From TWA4 sp034086685 (GTDB lineage Bacteria; Bacillota; Clostridia; Lachnospirales; Lachnospiraceae), in NCBI GenBank assembly GCA_034086685.1, contig JAXDZY010000123.1, positions 1-14,146 of the forward strand: 14,146 nucleotides of DNA. The letters run 5' to 3'. Both the position numbers and the translations under genes were made by a program. The stretch's first letter is position 1, and each line of letters starts with the position of its first letter. Shown piece after piece: positions 1 through 7,480 of the stretch. The notes beneath the pieces are model-generated. The model did not search any database. It saw only the letters and a list, made by a program, of their open reading frames with translations, and was not told the DNA's origin.

Positions 1-47
1 CACCTGAAAGTATGGTAAACTCATATCCAGAATAACTCTTTCAGGTG
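1..47. repeat. Inverted repeat, 10-bp arms
   Basis: CACCTGAAAG at 1-10 is the exact reverse complement of CTTTCAGGTG at 38-47, with a 27-base loop. The left arm touches the window edge, so the repeat may extend further. No T-run follows, so it does not look like an intrinsic terminator. The 115 bases before the first gene are closed by stops in all three forward frames and appear non-coding. It could be the end of a mobile element or a structured leader; the sequence does not decide. Confidence 0.6.
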
Positions 48-115
48 GTCTGTACCTTTCTTTAGTGTGGTAACTTAAGAATAGCATAAAATCATTAGAA
101 AGAGTTATTTTTTTA

Positions 116-1951
116 TTGAGAACTTTTTACTGTCAAGTAAACAAAAGACTGAATTTTAATGAAATTCTGCAGTCTGAAATGGAATTTTACGGAAAAAATA
201 ATGATGGTATTTTTAATGGAAACAGTCATCTGCGTTTTGGAATAAATTCTGTCGCTATATCTGATGTGGTCTGTTTAATGGATGATGCCGGTGCTGCATT
301 TCAAGAGGAAATTAACCAGATTCTTGCCGGTGATGTTGTTTCTATGATAAAAAAAACCATATCAGGAAATATAGAGCAGGTTTCACAAAGTGGAATTATG
401 ACAGAGTATATGAATCAGATTATGCAACAGGGATCAGAGCTGGAAATAATAAATGAACAGATAGCTCAGGTTTCTGAAAAATCTGATGCAATTAGCAATA
501 ATATTGGAGAATTTGGAAAAAGTGTGGATTCCAGTCTGCTGTTTATTGAACAATACCGAAAAAAAATTGAGGATTTGGAAGTTGAAGGCAGGTCTGGCAA
601 TGAGAATGATGAGGAGTATAAAAAAATAAGTAGGGAATTGAAAAAACTTTCCGATGAAAAAGCACAGCTGCAAGAAGAATTGAAATGCATTCTGAACAAT
701 CTGGAAGAGTATGAAAATTCTGCAGATAAAGTGAATGCAAATCTTGAAGAAGTTAGTAGTGGATTACTGGATGCAAATCTGAATGAGTCTTATAAATCAA
801 TGCTGTATGATGAACTGAGAGCGATTCTGGATATGACATCCGAATCGGGAAACTGGTATCAAAAGGTTCATGAAGCAAAAAATACGGTACAAAATGATCT
901 GAAAGAATTACAGAATATTCAGATTCCTTTATCCGAAGAACTTACTGAGGATAAAATCCTTGATGGCAGTGTGGAAAGAGAGCTGACGGAAACAAAGAAC
1001 AGGATAAACACTTGCAGAGGGTGGGAAATTCCTGTGACTGAAGTTAATGTGGATAATAAATATGGTTTTTCAGGGAAATCGTTATTGGAAACAGTTAAAA
1101 CGTTGATAACTGAGGGAGCTTTTTCAATTATTGTGGATAATCCGAATAAATTATCAAAAAGAGTTGTTGATATGGAGGATAAACCATCGCAGGGAAAAAG
1201 TGATAAAGCAGGAACTGGTGGAAAAAACATTTTTCAGGGAACTGTGGATGATTCGAAAGATACTTTGACCCTAAATATTTATCTGGCAGACTATATAAAA
1301 TGTTATACGGATAAAGGAAATTATGATCTTGAATACGTATTGGGAAAAAGTAATTCAGATAATGAGAATCTGAAAACAGTCGTAAATCAACTGGTGTATT
1401 TAAGACAGGCGATGAATCTGATTCATTTGTTAACAGATGGCGTAAAGAAACAACAGGCACAGACGACTGCGGCAGCTATGCTGGCAGTTACCGGAAATGC
1501 TGCATTGATACAGGGAATGACAATGATCATATTAACGGCTTGGGCTTATGCTGAGGCAGTGTCTGATGTGAAAGCACTTATGAATGGGGATAAGATTGAT
1601 TTTTTGAAAAATTCAGAAAGCTGGAATCTGTCTTTAGAGCAGGCAGCTGATTGCAGAAACTGGACCAGAGAATCGAAAGCATCGGAAAAATCAGGAATGA
1701 ATTATAAAGAATATCTGAGAATATTGTTATTTTTTCATTCACGAACTAAGAATATGTTCCGAGGGCTGGATATGATTCAGTGGAATATTTGTCAGAAGGA
1801 TTCAGGTTTCAGAATATCTCAATGTGTGTATTCTGTTGAAGCTGATTTCACACTTTATGTACAACCTGTATTTATGTCTGCAGGTAACTTGTTGTCTGGA
1901 AAAGGTGCCGGGTATACATATGATCACAAAGAACAGAAAAAGTATGCATAA
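116..1951 (+). CDS. DUF5702-type coiled-coil protein of a Tad pilus locus, apparently 5'-truncated
   Basis: A 611-residue protein that resembles the DUF5702 family found in Tad/Flp pilus gene clusters of Lachnospiraceae; its molecular role is unknown. Residues about 105-220 are Glu/Lys/Gln-rich and look like a long coiled coil. A hydrophobic Ala-rich stretch near residues 445-480 (around nt 1450-1560) resembles the conserved C-terminal helix of the family. The end overlaps the next gene by 32 bases, which implies translational coupling. As I recall the family, members begin with a TadE-like transmembrane helix followed by about 50 residues; neither is present here. The TTG at 116 has only a weak GAAAGAG site in front, and the next in-frame ATG is at 179. 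An in-frame TAA lies at 71-73, and no other forward frame codes upstream. I infer loss of the original 5' end. Family call fairly sure, truncation likely. Confidence 0.7.
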   Translation: MRTFYCQVNKRLNFNEILQSEMEFYGKNNDGIFNGNSHLRFGINSVAISDVVCLMDDAGAAFQEEINQILAGDVVSMIKKTISGNIEQVSQSGIMTEYMNQIMQQGSELEIINEQIAQVSEKSDAISNNIGEFGKSVDSSLLFIEQYRKKIEDLEVEGRSGNENDEEYKKISRELKKLSDEKAQLQEELKCILNNLEEYENSADKVNANLEEVSSGLLDANLNESYKSMLYDELRAILDMTSESGNWYQKVHEAKNTVQNDLKELQNIQIPLSEELTEDKILDGSVERELTETKNRINTCRGWEIPVTEVNVDNKYGFSGKSLLETVKTLITEGAFSIIVDNPNKLSKRVVDMEDKPSQGKSDKAGTGGKNIFQGTVDDSKDTLTLNIYLADYIKCYTDKGNYDLEYVLGKSNSDNENLKTVVNQLVYLRQAMNLIHLLTDGVKKQQAQTTAAAMLAVTGNAALIQGMTMIILTAWAYAEAVSDVKALMNGDKIDFLKNSESWNLSLEQAADCRNWTRESKASEKSGMNYKEYLRILLFFHSRTKNMFRGLDMIQWNICQKDSGFRISQCVYSVEADFTLYVQPVFMSAGNLLSGKGAGYTYDHKEQKKYA

Positions 1952-2756
1952 AAAAACAGAAAGTGCAGTCAACGGTTCTGTTACAGTTGAATCTGCTTTG
2001 TCTTTGTTTCTTTTTTTACTGTTTTTTATATGCATTATATATTTTTATCTGATATTAAGTATGGAAATTCGGGTGCAGTCTGCTTTGGAACAGACAGCAG
2101 ATGCTCAGGCAGCATATGCAGCTATTAATGAGTACCATGATGAAGATGGGAGTCTGTCCTATATTCAATGCGGTTTGAATTATGCATTTGCAAAAAGTAA
2201 TGTGATTCGTCTGGTGGGAAAAAAATATCTGGATTCATCGTGGATAGAAGATGGGGCAAACGGGTTACATTTTGAAAAAAGTGATTTCCTGGCAGATGGC
2301 GTAACGTTAAATCTGGTTGTGTATTACAGAATTAAGATTCCACTGTTTCTTGTGCCGGAAATTCAGGTTGTGCAGAGAACACGAAGAAGAATATGGATAG
2401 GAAAAGATACTTCCACGTTGAAAAACACTGTATCATCAACGGGAAAAGTATATGTAACTCCAAATGGAAAAGCATATCATCTTTATGCTGACTGCAGTTA
2501 TATTAATGTGAAACTTGAGGCGGTTTCTGCGGAAAATCTACCTTCTCTCAGAAATGAGGATGGAAGTATTTATTATGCGTGTGAGAATTGTCATCCGGAA
2601 AAGAAGGGAACCGTTTATATAACTTCATACGGTAATCGGTATCATATTTCCAAAACATGCAGCGCTATTGAAAAAGATGTTATTCAGGTTGATGAAGATG
2701 AAATTGGAAACAGGCATTTGTGCAGTAAATGTCTTCAAAGAGCAGGTGGTTTATGA
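1920..2756 (+). CDS. TadE-like pseudopilin with two C-terminal Cys/His modules
   Basis: A 278-residue protein with a short basic N-terminus, then Gly19-Ser-Val-Thr-Val-Glu24 followed by about 25 hydrophobic residues. This is a TadE-type N-terminus with Gly at -1 and Glu at +5 of a prepilin cleavage site. The bulk should face outside the membrane. Residues about 177-271 hold two copies of one module: a beta-strand-like YVT/YIT-x2-G segment, Tyr-His, a Cys, then CxxC. The key residues are His187, Cys192, Cys221 and Cys224 in copy one and His242, Cys247, Cys268 and Cys271 in copy two; they look suited to metal binding. ATG 1920 was chosen because AAAGGTG lies at 1901-1907. The frame is open from an upstream ATG at 1824, which has no ribosome site, and ATG 1944 is another option. 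The gene overlaps the preceding one by 32 bases and the following peptidase gene by 4. Confidence 0.75.
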   Translation: MITKNRKSMHKKTESAVNGSVTVESALSLFLFLLFFICIIYFYLILSMEIRVQSALEQTADAQAAYAAINEYHDEDGSLSYIQCGLNYAFAKSNVIRLVGKKYLDSSWIEDGANGLHFEKSDFLADGVTLNLVVYYRIKIPLFLVPEIQVVQRTRRRIWIGKDTSTLKNTVSSTGKVYVTPNGKAYHLYADCSYINVKLEAVSAENLPSLRNEDGSIYYACENCHPEKKGTVYITSYGNRYHISKTCSAIEKDVIQVDEDEIGNRHLCSKCLQRAGGL

Positions 2757-3208
2757 GAATATTTATTCAAATTGCAGCAGTTGTTATTGTAATAGGAACT
2801 ATGACAATATGTATGGTGGAAGATCTGCGGGGGAAGCAGATTCATGTAGTGAATCTTGTTGCTTTTGTACTGGCAAATATATTGATGGCATGGTGTAATC
2901 AAAACAGCTGGAAAATGACGGCGGCCGGTAGTACATTGGGGATGCTGTTTTGGGTCATCAGTATCTGCACAGAAGAAAAAATCGGAAGAGGAGATGCAGT
3001 TTTTATCGGAGGAATGGGAATTTATCTTGGATTCTGGTCAGCGTTAACAGTTGTGGTTTTATCTCTTATTCTTGTTTGCCTGTATGGTTTGATTTTTGTA
3101 AAAAAAAGGAAAGGGTGGTCGTATGAAATTGCCTTTGTTCCTTTTATGCTGGTTCCCTATGCGTCTGCGGTGATTTATCAATTATATACGGCTTGTTTGG
3201 TTGTCTGA
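2753..3208 (+). CDS. A24-family prepilin peptidase (TadV-like)
   Basis: A 151-residue, very hydrophobic protein with about four membrane segments, the size of the short TadV-type peptidases that lack the N-methylation domain. The two expected catalytic aspartates are visible: Asp24 in V-E-D-L-R-G-K, after the first helix, and Asp81 in the GxGD motif Gly-Arg-Gly-Asp (78-81). These aspartyl peptidases work at the inner face of the membrane and cleave prepilins after Gly. The C-terminal FVPFML resembles the family's Pro-Phe element. The start is ATG 2753, which overlaps the previous stop (ATGA) and has a good AGCAGGTGG site at 2741-2749; an in-frame ATG at 2729 would lie inside the upstream gene. 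It sits between two TadE-like genes whose products carry its recognition signature. No major Flp pilin gene is seen in this window. Confidence 0.8.
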   Translation: MRIFIQIAAVVIVIGTMTICMVEDLRGKQIHVVNLVAFVLANILMAWCNQNSWKMTAAGSTLGMLFWVISICTEEKIGRGDAVFIGGMGIYLGFWSALTVVVLSLILVCLYGLIFVKKRKGWSYEIAFVPFMLVPYASAVIYQLYTACLVV

Positions 3209-3224
3209 TCAGGGAAAGATGCAT

Positions 3225-3662
3225 ATGAAAAAAAGATGGTTAATGAGAAGTGAAAAAAAATGTATCATAAGCAGGATGAAGGGATCATTTACAGTGGAGT
3301 CAACACTTATTATGCCACTGATTCTGGCTTGTATTGTACTTTTGATTGTAGTAAATGGTTATTTGCATGATTATACAATTTTAAATGGGCTGGCTGTGGA
3401 GGTTTTGTATTCGGAAAATGAGGACAAAGAATTATTACTTCGTAATGAGATGCAGAGTCAGTTTTTCTGGATGAGCAATCTGGATATATCGGAAAGTGAG
3501 AATCATATTGATAAAGCAATAGCCTGGAAAAATAAGGTTTCTTTTCCGTTAAAAGGTCTTTTGAACATGATAATAGATGAAACTGATCTGGAAGTATCAG
3601 GAGAAGTACATAAGCAGGCATGGTCGATGTCACAGATTATCAGATATGTAAATCAAAATTAG
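3225..3662 (+). CDS. TadE-like pseudopilin
   Basis: A 145-residue protein. A basic leader of about 20 residues ends in Lys-Gly20, followed by Ser-Phe-Thr-Val-Glu25 and a hydrophobic helix to about residue 47. This is a TadE-type N-terminus with the Gly(-1)/Glu(+5) prepilin signature. The rest is polar and is expected to lie outside the membrane; it has no Cys pair and no repeats. In studied Tad systems TadE and TadF are pseudopilins processed by TadV, and the same role is inferred here. ATG 3225 is preceded by AGGGAAAG at 3211-3218; ATG 3219 is the alternative, and the more upstream in-frame TTG at 3201 lies inside the peptidase gene with no ribosome site. The gene starts 16 bases after the peptidase stop, so it belongs to the same transcript. 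Confidence 0.72.
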   Translation: MKKRWLMRSEKKCIISRMKGSFTVESTLIMPLILACIVLLIVVNGYLHDYTILNGLAVEVLYSENEDKELLLRNEMQSQFFWMSNLDISESENHIDKAIAWKNKVSFPLKGLLNMIIDETDLEVSGEVHKQAWSMSQIIRYVNQN

Positions 3663-3703
3663 TTAATGCTTGAACAGTTGTAAATTAACAGGAGGTTTTA
3701 CTA

Positions 3704-5383
3704 ATGATGTCAGAAGGAACAAATACATATGCAGACAGGGCATTTTATCAGAAAAGCGGGGGGAAAAGTTATCTGGTTATATGCAGCGGAGAAGAACCGG
3801 AATTACCGTATCAGATCAACATGATAAAGTATAACAATATAGATGGGCTGCTTCCGGTTCAATTTTTTATTGAAGATGGAGAATACCGGTATTTTTATGA
3901 TATATCATGTAAAGAATCTCTTTCTGAACGTATGAAGCAAAGAAAATACAGTGTGAAGGAGATTCGTACTGTTATGTCTGATTTATACAGATGTGTGCAG
4001 CAGATGGAAGAATATTTGCTGGATATGGATTGTCTTATTCTGGAACCGGAGTATTTATTTACTGAAAAAAATAATTTTAAGATTCAATTTTGTTTTTACC
4101 AGGATAAAAAAGAAACCTTTGAAAAATCTCTGGAAAATTTATTTGATTATTTTTTGAATCGGTTGGATTATCAGGATGAGAAGACAGTTGTATTAGTATA
4201 CAGTCTGTATCAGAAATCAAGAGAAAAAAATGTTCCATTGTATGAGCTTATGAAACAATTTTGTGAGTTACCATCTTCTGAAAATAAACAGAAAAAATCA
4301 GGGGAGCTTTTTGGGGATGTTTATGAGAAAGATGAAGAAGACTATGATGACCGCTATCAGGAAAGAGTTTGTAAAAAAATCGAATATCAGAAAAATGCCG
4401 GAAGAAAACAGAATATTTCAGGAAAATACTCAAAAGAAAAACAGAAAGAAAATATTTTGTTTAGCTTGAAGTTAGATAATGTATTCAGGCTTATCTCATA
4501 TGCCCCTGATGTAGCTGGTGGATTGGGAATTGCCTCAATCTTATGGTATATCAGTAAAAATCATGCTCAGATGTCAGGAAGGACATTTATGTTCTGGATG
4601 TTTGGAGTTGCCGGGATTCTTGTAGGATGCGGTATATTGTCAACTGTATTATCCGATTTTGTGGAAAAAAAATCTGGTACAAAAGAAGAAAGACAATCAG
4701 ATGAAAGGAGAGAAGATAAAGCAGGAATTAAAAGACAACTGAAAACACAGCCGAAAAAAAATAATTTGGGACAGTGGTACAATGAACACAAAGGAGAAGT
4801 GAACAGAGAAAAATCATATATGACAAACTGTTCAGAAAAAAACGATGCAGTAAAACTTAAGAAGCAGTTTGACGATGGTTATGGAGAACAAGTTCAGAAT
4901 GCGCCTAATGAAGCCAGGGATGCAGATTTGTTTGAAGAATTCAGTTTTGAAGATGTGGAAGAGAAAATGAATAAAATAAATACAAGTACAGGTTCAATTC
5001 CTGCTACGATTGTAATGGGTGAGCCGGAATTATTTCAGGTATTTAATCCTGTTCTGGTCAGTAAAAATAAAAATGTATTTCAGGATATTGTTATTAAAGA
5101 ACATACAATGGTTGTGGGAAAAGTTCGTGGAATTGCGGATATATGTCTCGAGGGAAAAAGTATAAGCCGGATTCATGCCAGAATCAGTCGGGATCAAAAT
5201 GGATGCAGTGTTACAGATTTGGGTTCAACTAATGGGACATATATTAATGGTATGCGTCTTTCTGAAAGGCAGATGAGATATTTGAAACAGGGGGATGAAG
5301 TGAGGTTTGCAGAAGCTGTATTTGAATTTAAATCAGAGGAATCTGAAAATCTTCGTTCACAGCAATTGTCAGAGGTGATATAA
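3704..5383 (+). CDS. DUF6382-FHA membrane protein
   Basis: A 559-residue protein of three parts. Residues about 10-190 match the DUF6382 type of N-terminal domain (YLVI near the start, then GLLPVQ, YFYDIS, YLLD and EPEYLF). A charged linker precedes two membrane segments at about 263-320. A second low-complexity, Lys/Glu-rich linker leads to a C-terminal FHA domain at about 455-543. The FHA core is intact: Gly472-Lys-Val-Arg475, Ser488-Arg-Ile-His491 and Gly507-Ser-Thr-Asn-Gly-Thr512, the residues that bind phosphothreonine peptides. It probably connects a Ser/Thr phosphorylation signal to the pilus machinery, but no kinase or phosphatase gene is in the window. The start has an exact AGGAGG at 3690-3695; a second ATG follows at 3707. 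It lies 41 bases after the TadE-like gene and is probably the last gene of the operon. FHA call very sure, role inferred. Confidence 0.9.
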   Translation: MMSEGTNTYADRAFYQKSGGKSYLVICSGEEPELPYQINMIKYNNIDGLLPVQFFIEDGEYRYFYDISCKESLSERMKQRKYSVKEIRTVMSDLYRCVQQMEEYLLDMDCLILEPEYLFTEKNNFKIQFCFYQDKKETFEKSLENLFDYFLNRLDYQDEKTVVLVYSLYQKSREKNVPLYELMKQFCELPSSENKQKKSGELFGDVYEKDEEDYDDRYQERVCKKIEYQKNAGRKQNISGKYSKEKQKENILFSLKLDNVFRLISYAPDVAGGLGIASILWYISKNHAQMSGRTFMFWMFGVAGILVGCGILSTVLSDFVEKKSGTKEERQSDERREDKAGIKRQLKTQPKKNNLGQWYNEHKGEVNREKSYMTNCSEKNDAVKLKKQFDDGYGEQVQNAPNEARDADLFEEFSFEDVEEKMNKINTSTGSIPATIVMGEPELFQVFNPVLVSKNKNVFQDIVIKEHTMVVGKVRGIADICLEGKSISRIHARISRDQNGCSVTDLGSTNGTYINGMRLSERQMRYLKQGDEVRFAEAVFEFKSEESENLRSQQLSEVI

Positions 5384-5397
5384 TAAACTCTATCGAA

Positions 5398-5436
5398 TCA
5401 TCTGTCCGGTAGGAAAGACTGTTATATTACAGATGA
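5398..5436. repeat. Inverted repeat between the FHA and HIT genes
   Basis: TCATCTGT at 5398-5405 pairs exactly with ACAGATGA at 5429-5436 across a 23-base gap. Inside it lies TGTTATATT (5420-5428), which fits an extended -10 element, so the repeat could flank a promoter for the HIT gene at 5471. No good -35 box is present and no T-run follows. Whether this is an operator, a weak terminator of the pilus operon or chance cannot be told from sequence alone. Confidence 0.35.
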
Positions 5437-5470
5437 GGTATATCCGGCAGAAAGAGTAAGGAGGAATATC

Positions 5471-5887
5471 ATGAAAAACGATAACTGTATATTCTGCAAA
5501 ATTGCAGCAGGCGAAATTCCATCAAAAACAGTGTACGAAGATGATATGTTCCGGGTTGTAATGGATCTGGGAGCTGCTTCAGAAGGACATGCATTAATTT
5601 TACCGAAAAATCATTATACAAATCTGATGGAACTGGATGAAAAAACGGCAGCAGGAGTTCTTCCTCTGGCGGGAAAGATTGCCCGTGCTATGATAAAAGG
5701 GTTAAAATGTGATGGCTTGAATCTGGTTCAGAATAATGGAGAAGAGGCAGGGCAGACAGTTATGCATTTTCACCTGCACATGATTCCCAGATATAAAGGA
5801 GGAGCAGAGGTTATCGCCTGGAAGCCAGGTAATCCTACGCAGGAAGAGTTGGAGAATACAGCTGAAAAAATCAGGGCAGAACTGTAG
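5471..5887 (+). CDS. HIT family nucleotide-binding protein (HinT-like)
   Basis: A 138-residue cytosolic protein of the histidine triad superfamily, HINT branch, which hydrolyses purine nucleoside phosphoramidates and related adenylated compounds. The triad is complete: His99-Phe-His101-Leu-His103, with the middle or last His as nucleophile in the family. The N-terminus holds C6-x-x-C9 followed by the usual K-I-A-x-G-E-I-P-S segment, and the length is normal. The cysteine pair, together with a His, often binds zinc in this family. The start has a strong AAGGAGG site just upstream (about 5458-5464). The gene is the last on the + strand before a convergent pair; the inverted repeat at 5944-5994 separates it from murG. 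Its cellular substrate here is not known. Confidence 0.95.
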   Translation: MKNDNCIFCKIAAGEIPSKTVYEDDMFRVVMDLGAASEGHALILPKNHYTNLMELDEKTAAGVLPLAGKIARAMIKGLKCDGLNLVQNNGEEAGQTVMHFHLHMIPRYKGGAEVIAWKPGNPTQEELENTAEKIRAEL

Positions 5888-5943
5888 TTGGATTACCAGA
5901 AGAACCAGTAACTGAAGTAATTGTTATATGATGGTTTCAGGCC

Positions 5944-5994
5944 GGCAAAATACCGAAAACTGTTCATTTCTTGAATGGTTTCCGGTATTCTGCC
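5944..5994. terminator. Large inverted repeat between convergent HIT and murG genes
   Basis: Two 23-base arms (5944-5966 and 5972-5994) surround a 5-base loop. They match at 19 of 23 positions; two of the four mismatches are G-U pairs on the + transcript and the other two are U-G pairs on the - transcript, so a stable hairpin forms on either strand. It lies 56 bases after the HIT stop and 24 bases after the murG stop. A bidirectional terminator is the natural reading, but neither side has a run of T, so intrinsic termination may be inefficient. Confidence 0.6.
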
Positions 5995-6018
5995 ATAATA
6001 GTTATAATCGCAGAATAA

Positions 6019-7083
6019 TCAGAAACAGGATTCCTTAATCAGTGAAACAATGCGGCTAACGGCATTGGACTGATTGCTGTTTTTCATTGCCTGAATATAA
6101 CTTTCACGATCTCTGTACAGAGAAGATACTGCCTGATACAGGGTTTCATTTGTAAGATTTTCTTCCTCAAGAACATCACAGAATCCCTGTTTTTTAAAGG
6201 ATTGAGCATTTAAAATCTGGTCCCCGCGGCTGGCAGCAGCAGAAAGAGGAATCAGTAAAGCAGGTTTCTGTAAAGCAAGCAGTTCACAGATGGCATTTGC
6301 TCCGGCACGTGAGATGATGATATCAGCCATGGCAAAAAGATGTTTTAACGGATCACTCATGTATTCATATTGTACATATCCGGGCATGGATGTAAGTGTT
6401 TCATCAAGGTTTCCTTTTCCACACAAGTGAACTACCTGATAATTTTTTAAAAGATCAGGTAGGATACTTCGAACTGCCTGATTAACTTTTACAGATCCGA
6501 GGCTACCGCCCATAATCAGAAGAACAGGTTTAGAGTCATTGAATCCTGTCAGTTTTAAACCTGATGCTCTGTCTCCTGTAAGTAATTCTTCACGGATAGG
6601 GCATCCTGTTAATACGGCTTTATCTTCTGGAAGATACTTAATTGTTTCAGGAAAATTACAGCAGATTTTGGTACAGAAAGCGAGGGAAAGTTTGTTGGCA
6701 AGTCCGGGAGTCATGTCGGATTCATGAGAAATAACCGGAATTCCTGCACGGCTTGCAGCTATAACGACCGGAACCGCAACAAATCCACCTTTAGAGAAAA
6801 CGACATCAGGTTTTAATGTTTTCATCAAATGTCTGGCTTCAAAATATCCTTTGATAACACGAAATGGATCTGTGAAATTCTTCAGATCAAAGTAGCGGCG
6901 AAGTTTGCCGGAAGAGATACCATAATAAGGAATTCCAGCTTTTTCGACAAGTGCTTTTTCCATGCCATTGTAAGAGCCAATGTAACTGATATCAAATCCA
7001 TTCTTTTCCAATTCCGGGCATAGAGCAAGGTTGGGTGTAACATGTCCGGCTGTACCGCCGCCTGTTAAAATTATTTTTTTCAT
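6019..7083 (-). CDS. murG: UDP-GlcNAc : lipid I GlcNAc transferase MurG
   Basis: A 354-residue GT28 glycosyltransferase that adds GlcNAc to undecaprenyl-pyrophosphoryl-MurNAc-pentapeptide (lipid I) to make lipid II, at the cytoplasmic face of the membrane. The N-terminal acceptor domain begins with the glycine loop Gly8-Gly-Gly-Thr-Ala-Gly-His14 and contains FSKGGFV and HESDMTPGLANK. The C-terminal donor domain shows MGGSLGS, ISRAGANAICELLAL and P-L-S-A-A-A-S-R-G-D-Q-x-x-N. Length and motifs are those of a complete, active enzyme. GGAGGT lies about 8 bases before the ATG. It is the second gene of a two-gene operon, 28 bases behind the TSCPD gene, and not in a division/cell-wall cluster within this window. 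A second murG elsewhere in the genome cannot be excluded. Confidence 0.96.
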   Translation of the reverse strand: MKKIILTGGGTAGHVTPNLALCPELEKNGFDISYIGSYNGMEKALVEKAGIPYYGISSGKLRRYFDLKNFTDPFRVIKGYFEARHLMKTLKPDVVFSKGGFVAVPVVIAASRAGIPVISHESDMTPGLANKLSLAFCTKICCNFPETIKYLPEDKAVLTGCPIREELLTGDRASGLKLTGFNDSKPVLLIMGGSLGSVKVNQAVRSILPDLLKNYQVVHLCGKGNLDETLTSMPGYVQYEYMSDPLKHLFAMADIIISRAGANAICELLALQKPALLIPLSAAASRGDQILNAQSFKKQGFCDVLEEENLTNETLYQAVSSLYRDRESYIQAMKNSNQSNAVSRIVSLIKESCF

Positions 7084-7111
7084 GCAGATTACCTCCGAAG
7101 TGGAATCAGAT

Positions 7112-7366
7112 TTATTTGTTGAATTTGGCCTTGTAAGCTTTCAATGCATTGGCCAGCTGATCGGGACAGGAAGTAGGTTTATGTCCACAATGGATTCCCT
7201 CCAGTCTGCTGATTACTTCGTCAATCTCCATTCCTTCCACCAGTTTGGAAATTCCCTGTAGGTTACCATTGCATCCTCCGGTAAACTTTACAGAAACAAG
7301 TTTGTTATCTTTTACGTCAAAAGTGATTGCGGATGAACAGGTTCCGCTGGTTTTGTATTGTACCAT
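7112..7366 (-). CDS. TSCPD domain protein (TIGR03905 type)
   Basis: An 84-residue protein that matches the small single-domain TIGR03905 family of clostridia in length and motifs. Visible hallmarks are the early GTC-S segment, F-T-G-G-C-N-G-N-L-Q-G-I in the middle, G-I-x-C-G near residue 60, and the name-giving Thr-Ser-Cys-Pro-Asp followed by Q-L-A-x-A. The domain is also found at the end of class II ribonucleotide reductases and related proteins, and its conserved cysteines suggest metal or redox chemistry. The function of the stand-alone form is unknown. AGGAGG stands 9 bases before the ATG. It is first in the operon with murG and is driven by the minus-strand promoter at 7449-7478; no functional tie to cell-wall synthesis is evident. 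Confidence 0.92.
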   Translation of the reverse strand: MVQYKTSGTCSSAITFDVKDNKLVSVKFTGGCNGNLQGISKLVEGMEIDEVISRLEGIHCGHKPTSCPDQLANALKAYKAKFNK

Positions 7367-7448
7367 TGTATCAAATCCTCCTAGATTTTTTTATATAAAA
7401 AATGGGTTGCCATTTTGTAATGCAGCAATACTGTCAGCTGCGGAGTTT

Positions 7449-7478
7449 ATTATAACATATAAATGGAAGATGGGGCAA
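7449..7478 (-). promoter_or_regulatory. Sigma-A promoter for the TSCPD-murG operon
   Basis: On the minus strand a perfect TATAAT (7454 down to 7449) has TG one base upstream, giving the extended -10 TGTTATAAT. TTGCCC (7478-7473) serves as -35 box with an 18-base spacer. The AGGAGG and ATG of the TSCPD gene follow about 80 bases downstream. The promoter lies back to back with the mtnN promoter: their -35 boxes are only two bases apart. Confidence 0.65.
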
Positions 7479-7480
7479 TG

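Noticed and set aside
434..740. Several overlapping minus-strand open frames opposite the DUF5702-type gene
   Set aside because: They lie wholly within a well-supported + gene, have no ribosome sites, and read as Phe/Ser/Leu-rich complements of Lys/Glu-rich codons.
3201..3224. TTG 3201 as start of the second TadE-like protein
   Set aside because: It lies inside the peptidase gene and has no ribosome site, while ATG 3225 and ATG 3219 follow AGGGAAAG.
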